Source: Trichoplax sp. H2 (taxonomy: Eukaryota; Placozoa; Uniplacotomia; Trichoplacea). From it: 64,000 bases of DNA. The position numbers and the translations under genes were made by a program. The notes under the pieces were generated by a model. That model was not told the origin of the DNA, did not search any database, and saw only the letters and a list, made by a program, of their open reading frames with translations. Every line of letters begins with the position of its first letter. Position 1 is the first letter of the stretch. Positions 49,001 through 61,000 of this stretch are shown piece by piece. The stretch spans positions 1,488,001 to 1,552,000 of the forward strand of contig NOWV01000001.1 of the NCBI GenBank assembly GCA_003344405.1. Reading direction: 5' to 3'.

Positions 49001-52000
49001 GGAATAAAATAGATTGAAATATATCCTATTTAGAGTGCTTTAATTTCGATTCGGATTGAAAAGGTTTCAATATGGAACATACCTAAACTAGTTCGCGACT
49101 TTGCTGAAATTCTTTTAAAAAAAATTTCTAAGAAGACTCTTATCCTGTGTCATTTTGTTATCACTAAAGTGGTTGATATCTGCTGTGGGCTAGAGGGTAA
49201 GAAAATACAGTAGACCATCTACGCTATCGTCGATCTAGAATCCAATACGGACTATTCTTCCTTTTTAGTATTCATTTTCTTTAAGCAAGATTATGGTATT
49301 AATGGGAACTAAAGGCCCACATAAATAGCATAATCCGTACCATTCTCGCTGCCGTCGGCTTAGAATCGAACGTCTACTTTTGTTTTCCTTTCACTAGTAC
49401 TATTACACACATTATAATTTTTTCTTACAGCAAAAGTGTCATTTCTTGTATGTTGACCAAAGGCACCAAAAATAGTAGAATCCATTTTTCTACTGATTGG
49501 TAGGTTTAAAGGGTAGAAAAATGAAACATCGTCGCCATCGTCGATCGTCATCTGTTTCATTTCTGCTTTAGCGTTAACATCATTTATTTTTCATAAAGTA
49601 AAATTATGTTGACGAAAGGTATCAAAGTTATTAGAATTCTTTAACTATCTATTGGTGGGGAAAAAGGGTAAAAAAATGGACCATCCAACTATCTCCGACA
49701 TATACGTTTACTTTATCTTTCCTATTTAGAATTGATATCATCCATTTTTTTCTACTGTATTTAATAAGGATTATGTTAGCGAAAGGTATCCAAAACATTA
49801 GAATCCCTTTCTTTGTAATTGCTCTGTACTAAGCAATAATAAATCAAAAGTTACTCTTTTCCATTCCTTAAAGGTTATCTTTTCATCCTAGTAATTTAGA
49901 AAGAATAAAAAGATAGATCAAATGATCATCTCATACAGTATACGAGTTTATCCAATACGTAATTTCGTCGAATAATTAGCCTGAAACGGATATCTACCCG
50001 TTTATGACTTTAGGGGATGTCAACAATTCCGTTATAGCCATTTTTCATCATCGTTTTTCACCCTTCAAGTGAAAGGAGCCACTTAATTTTGTCTTGCAAT
50101 ATCATAAAATTTACGGATTTTGCGACTAGTTTCAAATCGATTCATAATACATTATAGGCAACATGATTACCCATAAGGGGAAGGTAGACAATATAATTGC
50201 CTTTTAATATAAGAATTATAGCCGTGAATGTTGAACTTGGTATGTAACTTTATTATAAGATGCTTTGATTTAGAATGAAAAGTTAACTTTAAAAACTGAT
50301 TCTAAAATAACAACCACGATAATCAAAGGGGTAAAGGATAAAAGGGAAACTGCAAGGTGTTACTCTTCTTTTTCTATATTGTCTAGTTAGAGTGTCTAAT
50401 AAAAGTAACAAAAAATTTATAATCATCTCGAAGCAAAATTGATTGTTGAAGAATCCTGTGATCAAATTGAAACACTTCTTACCCTGTAATAAGAGTATAG
50501 CCAATTCAAGAGTGAAGAAGAGGCATGATAAGATTTTACTTGATAATTCTGAATGAATACTATCCAAAGTGTAAATAGTTTGATTGAACATCACTGCATT
50601 TATGATATTTTTATTTATGATGCTAGAGTAAATTGAATATTGATCGACGATGACAAAAATCTCTAACGTGATTTAAAACCTAGGTATCTATTTTATTTTC
50701 TACGTAGTAAATAAGTATAGCTGCGGTACTAGTATGCTATTGATTTAAGTCACGATAATAACAGGATTGAAACAATACTATAGCTGTAAATCTTCAATAA
50801 GGATTAATATATTACCGTAATATTTATTCAATATTTGAAGATAGCTTGATTACCAGTACTTTAACTATAATTTTAAAAGCATAAGGAAAGGTAATTTACA
50901 TCTCAGGTTCATCCCTACATATCTATCCAATGATATACCATTACCAAGCCACTTGGACAACAAGAATACACTAATATTGGAGCTTCTTTAGAATTGATAT
51001 CTATCTCGTGTTCTGTAATTTTTAAATCACTTTAATAATAGCAAGAATAAAGTAATATTGCAGCTTATTTAGGATTTATATCATATCTGCCTAGTATTAC
51101 ACAATTTACAGACCACATTGACAACAAGAATAAATAACATTACAGCTAGTTTAGGATATAAAATGTAGACCACTTTGACAATAAGAGAAAAATAAGAGAA
51201 GCGCTTTTTTAGAATTAATAGCTCCTCGATGATGATTATAGTTAACCGTATTTATTTGTCTTAACATGATAAGATCCCTTGATAATAACGACTCATTTTT
51301 AATATCGCAATAGACTAAAAAATAGCACTTTAGACGAGATAGGTGATCATCACTAGACGCACTTATTTGTCTTAACGTGATAAAACTCCTTGATAGTGAC
51401 TCATTTTTAACATCGGAATAGAGTAAAAAGTGCCACTTCAGATGAAATGGGTCATCATCATTATTGGCCGTATTTATTTGTCTTAATGTGATAGGATCCC
51501 TTGATAATTACTCTTTTTTTACACCGGAATAGACTAAAAATGACAACTTAGATGAGATGGCCTAGGAGAGAATTGAAAGAGAAGTGTCAATATCTGTCAG
51601 AGCATAAGCGATCGCTTTTTTTCTACTCATATTGCTAGGCTTCTCATCTTTCAGATGAAAATAAGATAGAAAAAGTAACGCTTAATCATCGATGATAACA
51701 GTTTATACGTAAAATAAGCAAGCTGTAATTTCGATGATACGATAATGGTTTAATCAGCACACTGTAAATCTTATGACAGTAGTGGAATCTCTTTGGATCA
51801 TTTTCATAAACGCCTGTCTTAACTTTATGTTTTTGTAAAGAGAACATGGTGTACGAAATGGGATTGATATTGCAAGACGCTAACGATATAGCAGTTTTAG
51901 AGAGACCACAATGAAATATTGCCTTCCGATATTCCGTAATATTGAGCCCTATCGTTTCGCTCTTAAATCATCTTGAAAGCTAAGCTACCTGTAGTTTTCC

Positions 52001-55000
52001 TTGGGGCAGGAATTTGGTAACTGATAATTAATCACTTCTAGCGTATAGGAAAAGAACAACTTCAAGTAGCTTAAATCATTCATAAATTATATTATAAACG
52101 GAGACATAGATTATTGACCGCCAAGTTGACATAATTTGATAGAGAGAAAATGATTTAGATTATCAATTAGGCTAAAAACGGAGATATTCTATACCGAGGA
52201 ATGAGTTTTAAGATGGACATAAAGTTGCACGTAGAGCAAATTACAAATCGAGATCAGTTTTACAATCTTTTACTCGAAATGTTAAGGGCGTTTTTTAAAT
52301 TTTGAAGTAATTCCTTAGCAGCTATCCTTAGAAGTTGATTGATCTAACTTATTTACATTGCATTAATTTCTACTCTAGTGACTATGCGACACAATATCCT
52401 TTATAGTTAGATCGGGTAAAACTTGAAAAATTGCATAACCAGCTTATGTGCATTAGCTATGAGGATTTCTTTTGATTTATTTGTAAAAATTGTTTCAAGA
52501 CGTTTTGTTTGTAGCTTAATTTCTCATACTTATATGAAATGCAGTCACGATATCCTTGTTTATAATATCAGATAGAGAAACCATTCGCAAAATATATATC
52601 CTATTTAATCCAGATTAGCTAAGCGACTTGTTTTTGACAATATGTAGAATTATTTGTTAAGTCTTTACTTTCTATAGCTATTTATTATTTCTCCTTTAAA
52701 TAAGGCATTTGAAGAGAGTACATTAATCCATCTTGATGATATACTGTTGCTCAATCCATATTCTAATCCCAAGCTGTGTTTAATATGGAATGTCCTAAGC
52801 AATTTTTAAATTTTTTATTTTCTGATATTATTATCAACGCAATAGTCTTCATAGCAATATGGGATAGTTTTCAATATGATCTTTTCCGCCTAATTTCATT
52901 AGCTAAGCTAGACTTTGATTGATTTAAATACAAATTCGATAATAACTTTCAATCAAATTCAATAAAATTAATCGTAATGATAATTTTCGACTATATAGTA
53001 ATTTAAAGAAAGAAGTAAACCAGTATGATCAAGCCAAGCCTGTACGTGAGAAAAACATATGCGGCATATGCCGAAAGACAAAGTTTGCTGAAGGTGGTGG
53101 AAATCATTGCAAATTTTGTGATAGACGTGTTTGTAAACGGTGTGGAAAATTTATTACCAATAAAAAGCAAGAGGTAAGTTTAATAACCATTATACGTTTA
53201 TAGTTTTTCTTAAATATCAATCTTGAATTAGATGATATCATAACGGATATGATACCGCTTGGTCTTTATAACGAACTACCGGTTTAGTTAATTTAATTTC
53301 AATTTTGATTTAATTAAGCTGGATATTGGATAGTCAAATGCTTTAATTAATTTAAAATCATTATGGTGTACACGCTTGCTGAGTTATCAAATAGTTTAAT
53401 ACCCAGTCTCGTTATATAGTATCGGCAGCAATAGCATTTTGTATTTCATTTTTTGTATACCTTTCGGAAAATGGGTACACTTTGTTGCATCTTTCATACA
53501 TTGGAGTTCCGTAATATATTGGTTATTGATCCAATATTTAAGAGTTACTTTGCCTGCTAATAGTCTAGATACATTATTCATAGACTAATAATAGCGAAAA
53601 TTATTGGAAGTGCTTTTTAACACATCTTTATAATAAGATTACAGCGGGTAGGATGATTAATGATGACAGAATATTTTTCCATGGGCTACTACGTAATTTT
53701 TTTTCGATCACTACTTCACAATAGTGGACTAGATGCGTTTATTAAGTAGATTGCCTATCAAATTTTCAAAGATTAGATAAAGAAAATTCCTTTTCTATAC
53801 TCGTTACCAAACAAAGGTTAACGATTAGATAGTTTTATGTAGGATGTAGCTCTGTTGATTGAAATTTAGTGTAGCGGAAATACTGAAAATGAAGGTTACT
53901 ATAATCGAGACAGATGAGTGAAATAGTCTAGCAAAAAATGGCATTTTATGGTGTAAATCCCTTTGCCAATAGATTAATCAATGGTATCATCATACAGTAG
54001 TATTATTATAACGAAGGAAGTTGTTTCCAATCATTGGGCCTAATTTCTATGTTAAAAACTTTAGACATGAATTGTCTGGATTTACTTTGTAAAAATCCCT
54101 TCGACAATAGATTACTGAATGCTTCTATTCTATAGGCTATGAGTGATAGTATAGCACTAAAGAATATCTTAAAGCCATCAATATTCGCTTAAATTAAAAC
54201 AGCAGTTATCGACAAGCTCTGAAATTAAAAGTTACGAATAAATTGTCAACACATTGTTCATTTGAAATACTGCAGAATGCTAGAATATCATCCTCCTCTA
54301 CAATAAGCGGTTAAATAGAAAATACTAGTTTGTAAAATTGTCAAGGAAAGGCTCCATTGTGAGATATATAGAACTATTTATCATACCATTAACATGGAAT
54401 AAATGGATAAGATTATATAGTGCAATGAAACTGGATTGAAATGTTGATCCATATGTTTCCTGGATATTTTAATTACTATTGCGTAGTCATAACGATGGAT
54501 GAATAATCAAGAAGTTATATCGAAGTACAGTATATCATTTCGTCTCTAAGAGAAATAATAATCAATACATAGTTTTTATTGACGCGAATATCCTTTATTT
54601 CTATTGATATCTATAGCTAAATCATTATTTCTCATTGTATAAATGATGACCGATGAGAATGTATTTTCAATTAGCAGATGTTATTGTTTAAATATTCCAA
54701 CAGGACTGTAATTAACTTTGATTTAGTTATTCTTCCATTGTCACTTTTATTTTGTACTCTATCTAGTTGAAACGAAAATATGCGAGTATATCATTAGATG
54801 AAGAAATAACTTTTCTATTTCTTTGAATGTAGTTTCAATCATCATTGACAAATATTTTTACGCATATTTGTATAGTATTGATCCTATTGACGCCATTGGT
54901 AGATTAATATACGATATCATCTGGCGTACTCGTAAACATAATCTATTTAATTCTGGACTAGAATAATAGACTGAGGGATTGAAATGGTATTAATTAGCTT

Positions 55001-58000
55001 TCGATCCTGAAAGTAGCAAACAAATGCTGTTTCTCTAGGAAATGTTATTGTTTGTTTAGGTATAGACATGATTTATGACGTTATAGGCAGAATATTACTG
55101 TCGATGGAAAATAGATTCCCACATAAACCGTTGCTATTTATTCCAAAATTATAGATCATGCCCATTGCTACTATTAATAGAAATTGTTTTAATAGAATCA
55201 CCCTTGATTTCTCTCGAGCATAAAATGTGCTTTATAATGTAGAATTAGCCGTATCACTGTCTATGGAGCTCATTTGATTAGATGCATAGAATGTTTATTA
55301 AGTATAAATTCTATTTCTATATACGATAGAGATAGAATTAAACGTATTGACGTTCGCCATTTCGAAGAAATTCGTTATGACTTATCCTAGAGTTTACACT
55401 TTAGTAGGATTATGGGTGATTGCATTACTACTTATGAAGTGATTGGAAGCTATCAGATAGATTTAGTGAGGATTTCTCATACAATGGATCCTTATACTGT
55501 AATGCGTTTTAGGACAGATTATAATCATAATCGAAATAGAATTGCTGGTATTATTGTTGACGACAGCCATATCGAAAAGCTATTTGGATAGTACCAGCTA
55601 TAATTTCTCTTAAGATTAGTAGCATAGCATGTTCTGTACAGCATAGAATTAGAATATTAACTTTTCATGCAAGCCATTCGATTGGATCCATATATTTAAT
55701 GTATTTTAAGGCAAATCCAATTGATTATAGAAGTAAAATTGCGGGCATTACTGTTGATAAACGCGATTTCGAATAAATTTGTTATGGGTTATCCTAGAAT
55801 TTATGATATAAGACTTTATGCATTATTATTTATGAGAGTGATAAGAAATTATTTCGGCAATATCAGTAATGATTTCTCCCAGGATTATATAGTAGTAAGA
55901 TGAGCTACATAGTATAGGATTAGAGATATTACTATATGCGGAAGCCATTTCATAGGGTAAATTTACTGAAATGGCTTTCGGACGAATTTTATATGCTATA
56001 GAATTGATTTAATATCAGAACCAAGCAAAAAATAAGTGCATATTTACGCGCACGTACAGTTGCAACACTATTGGCGTGATATGAACAGTTTAGAACTAAT
56101 CTTGCCTAAGACATTCTTTGCGCTTGATTAGCTAATAGACAATACAGATCAGATTATGACTGTAAACAAAATTTTTCTTTTACATGCAAAGTCTTATGCC
56201 TGGATATCGATAAAATCCAATTTAGAATCTAACTTAAAGTTTTTAAAAATACAAAGAAGCGTTGAATTTAACTCACATTCCACGCTTAATGAAATAAGAT
56301 TTGAAATTTGCTAATATCTTTTACATGAGCAATTTATGCATTGACTGCGCGACTTACTCATATTCATTAGCCAATAATACTAGCTATAATTTGATTCAAT
56401 CTTTTAACTCATTTATGGGTGAAAATAGAGTATTAATTTATGGAGAGTCTAACATGATAACTGAAAAGATCATAATGTAAATGACATAAAACCTTCATCT
56501 TTTTTTACTTTATTTTACCATAAATCGTTCGATTGTTATTCGATGAAAATATATTCGTGTAGCGTTGTAATCTTGATTATTCTATTCTATGGATAATATA
56601 GAAAAATTGGTCGTGTTTGGCGTGTATTAAGAAGAAAGAACTTCAAGCTAGAACTGGTGAATGGTTTCAGTCGGCTTCGACAAGCAATTTTTCACCTTTA
56701 CGTGATCCTGCTGCTGTAGATAATATGATTGATCCTGATAAACAATACGAGCATCAAAATACTGGTGAAAATGTTAATCAAAAACCAACTTTACTTTCAA
56801 CATCTGTATCATCATTAAGTAAAGCATTTGTTACGTTAAAACAAAATGCAAACTCTGTTAAACAAGCTTTAAGTAATGCTAATGCTAATAACAATGACGA
56901 GAATCAAACATCTCATTTACAACAATCACAAAGCTTAAACTCTAGTACCGTATCTTTACGCACAAATAGTACATCATCACGTCGAGAGCATACAGGATCG
57001 TTACTTTTAACTCCCCATGACAAAATGGATGGTGAGGGAATTCCAGTATCAAGATCTTCATCATTTTCAGCAATGCCTAAGCGTAAGTCCAGCGGGCCAC
57101 GACCACCTCGACCTCCGCCACCCCGCTCTAATTCTACATCTTCAAGCAGATCACCTACTCGTAGTCCGTTATCACAATCGCCGACGTAAGTCATTTATGT
57201 TCCATACCTGTAACTTTAGATCTTGTTAGTTCATAATGGTTATGGTATACACAGTTGAAAGAGTATTGATAATATATTTAGTTGTGAAGTAGTATTAGGA
57301 AATAACTATAATTTCTTGTTTTGATGACTTTATCTAATTCAATACTTCTGACAATTTAATAACAGCCCAGATAAGCAAGAACAATCTATTCCTAATGGTG
57401 AAATGAATGGTCACGATGTTGAATTAGCGAAATCATCGCAAGAAGAACCAAAATTAGCTACAAGGTTTGTTTTCATGCCCTACTTGATGTACCAAATTTT
57501 TGTTATGTTGTGAAAAATTAATCTAAAATATTATGAGATAGCAAATCAAGATCGCAGACTAATACGATCTTGATAGCCTAATCATAAATCAATTGTTATT
57601 TAATAATCACAACATATTGTAGTTCAAATATCAATTAGTCTGATCTTTAATTACCGTTTAGGAATGATCATCATGTAGAAGATGGAGTAACTCCTGATGA
57701 TAGCAAAACTAAAAAATTAACACCAAGCCGACCACCACTACCAAGTCGAGCCTCATTGAAAAGGAGATCAAGTAGATCTCAATCAACAAGGTAAGTAAGC
57801 TCGGCCATATCGTATATTTAATGCGTTCGCAGTTAATAAATTATAAAGAGATTGTAACTATTTTTGCTTGGTTTAATAGTCAACCTAGCGATTCAGCGAC
57901 ACCAAGCAACGATGATAATCGAATAATTCCAGCCCACGATAATAACGTTAACGCAACACCTCCTACAGATTTTTCTGATAATCCGAGGTGGGATGTTAGA

Positions 58001-61000
58001 AGTATTTGTAGATTTACTAAAATAAGAATTGTTTATCATTAAAACTCCAAAAGATTAATGATATATTCATAGTTGTTGTGAAACCTTAATGATGCAGTAG
58101 TGTAGCCAAAAGGTAAACTCTAATGTTTCTAACAGCTATCATACTTACATTATTTGCTGCACTTGTTATATATACACTGGGTGCATAGATATTTAATTCA
58201 AATCAAAGTATTACATTTTAAACTAAGACAAGTAAATGAAAGCAAGATTTCCATAGTTTAAGGTGTCAGCTATACCTTAGCTTAAATATAATGTTGATTG
58301 TTGACTGTTACGTTATCTTAAGCTCGTGATTAGAAAATATTTTCCTAAAATTCGTTGTTATAGAATATAGCATAATCTGTAGAATATAACATCTTTTAGG
58401 CAACCAGAAAAAGAACCTACTGAAGATAGTTCAGATTCGTTACCTAATGGTGAAGAACATCAACCAACTAGCCCTAAGGCCTCAACAGTGCAGCCACCAA
58501 AAGTAGAAAATGACTCGAATACGACCACTGCGGAAAAACCAACAAAAACCCGTGAAGCAGCCCCCAGTAATATGACATCTGTTAATCAAGATACACCGTA
58601 AGTCTATTTGCAGTTCGCTACTAGTCATTATTTAATCCATTAGAATAGAATAACAATTAGTAATCTTCTGAATAGACCAAATATTACTAAGATATCATCA
58701 ACTGCAATATAATATGGCTATTGTGATAATTTAGCAGAGCATCACATTTAAATGGAGGTAGTGTTCTAACAGTGATAAATGAATTTTTTATAGTCAAAAT
58801 AACGATCAAGAAACTGCAGAAGTCAAAGCAAAGCCATCAGAATCCAAGAAAGTGCCACCTAGTCGACCACCTCGCCCTCACCCTAATGCTTTAAAGAGGA
58901 CATTAAGCAATAAAATGAAAACTCAACAGTACGATATTATGTGCTCTATCATCCTCTAAATATTGGTTACTTTTACATAATATTTGTTATTAATGATTTA
59001 AATCTATGCGATTGTATGATGAAATATAGGCAGCCACGAAAAGATAGCAAAACCGATCAGGAAGTACCAAAAACCATGCACGTATCCGATGATATCCCTC
59101 AAGCACAACAACCGACATCGGTGCAATTACATCCTGTCCCCAAGGAAGTAACAAAAGCAGCAAAAGAGGAACCTATTACAGCGGAAGAAAATGATGCCAC
59201 GTTAAATGAAATGCCAGCACAGACTAACGAACATTCGGCTACCTCAAAGGATAGTCCTACAAGAGGTCACAGCGTTAATGATTTGCCTGAAGATGCAGCA
59301 ATTCACGATTCACATGATAACCATGCCGAAATTAGCCCTAAAGACCAAGATAAAAGCATTACACCGCATGGTGATGCCATAACACAGAAGCAAGAGCACC
59401 AAAATCACGCTGAAGTCATACCTGAAGATTCAGGTAAGGTCGGTGATTTGCATCTAAAAGCAGATCGCCAACCAGTTAGTAAACCAGTGGTTATGCCAGA
59501 AGTCCAGAAAGAAGCTCCACAGACTGTCATAAAAGTGAACAATGATGAGCATATTAAGGAAGCAAATCATACCGGTAAAAATTGCATATATATTTTAATT
59601 ACTAAAAGTACGAGTGGCGATAGTTTTAGTAATGTAGTCTTATGTAGATATTGACAGAAATATTGATAATAGTGGGTAATAATTATAATCGTTTCTATTT
59701 TCTACTCAATAAAAGGGAGTAATAACATTGCACCTCCAGACACTACATCTGCACATTCCAGGAGTAGTTCAGTCGGGAATTTCAGTGATGACGACGTATT
59801 TGAAGATGCGCTTTCAGATGGAGAAACAGAAGAGCATACGAAAGCAGCAGCTGTCGGTACCTCAGAAAGTGCTGCTCCAACGGATGGTATAAAAGAGCCA
59901 ATCAATACACCTGTCACTGTTAATGAAGCTAAAAAAGCAAGTTTAGAAAGTCCTGTGCAGAAACGCATCAGAATTCCCTCCGTAGAGGATACTGTAGACG
60001 CTGCGCTAGCTTCCGGCATAGCTACTGCAGCTGTTTTATCATCTCCTAAAAATCTACAGAATGCAAATACTAAAAATCAAGCTTTTAAACTTCCACCAGA
60101 CCATCCTCAAGATGGAATAAAGTCTTCTGAGCCTGCAACAGTTAGTAAACCACAACAAGCAGATGTTAAACCAAAGATAGAAAATGAGGGACCAACTAGT
60201 GACAATAAACAGACTAATTTAAAGCACAACCAAAGTGGAAGCAAACAACATCAAGACAGCAAAATTCCCAATTCAGTATCTTCTAGTAATAAGATGAAAA
60301 ATACGATAACAAACAGGAATGAACAACCTCAAGTCACAGTTCAAACCAAGAGCGCATTACCAGTCAAAATTATTGAAAATCAAACACCTGCAAGTCAGCT
60401 TAAACAATCACAACAACTTACTAAAGTAGAGAAAGAGCCATCTCCTGCAATGGCTAGCAATCATTTACAGAATAACACGAATAATGGACACAACGGAGCA
60501 ATGAATGAAACAAAATCTGTACCTACTAGCAAGTCGAAAAGCAAATCGCCAAAATCGACACCATCTAAAACAAAGTCAGCTATTGCAGCTGGCATTGTTT
60601 TAGCAGATACTACGGCTAAAAATAAATCACCAAGATCTACTCCATCGAAAACGAAAGCAGCTGCAGTCGCTAATGCCATGAATGCTGATAGTAAAACCGG
60701 AAAGGGCTCTACAAAAGTAAAGAATAAATCAGCTAATTCAACTCCATCGAAAACGAAAGCCGCTGCAACTGCTGCAGCAGTAAATAGCAGCAATTCTACT
60801 CCTGTTGATAACTCATCAAGCAATAAAAAATCATCGGTAGGATCTCGGTCAAAAGCTGCTGAAATCAAATCAAGTAAGCCACAAACATCGACACGACGTC
60901 CATTAAGTGCTTTATTTGGTGGGAAATCTAAAGATGATAAACCATCCAAGAGTCCTGAGGTAACGAAGAAATCTGCTGGACAAAATATTCAGCCATCAAA

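Larger units (their letters stand above)
43285..52998 (+). other. First intron of the RIM-like gene, 9.7 kb, repeat-filled
   Basis: Bounded by GA|GTAAGTC and CTATATAG. It is AT-rich, without supported exons, and contains several runs of degenerate tandem repeats (about 46.7-47.3, 49.3-49.8, 50.9-51.2 and 51.25-51.56 kb). Splitting the zinc-finger region from the first helix by such a long intron leaves room for alternative promoters or missed small exons. Confidence 0.6.
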
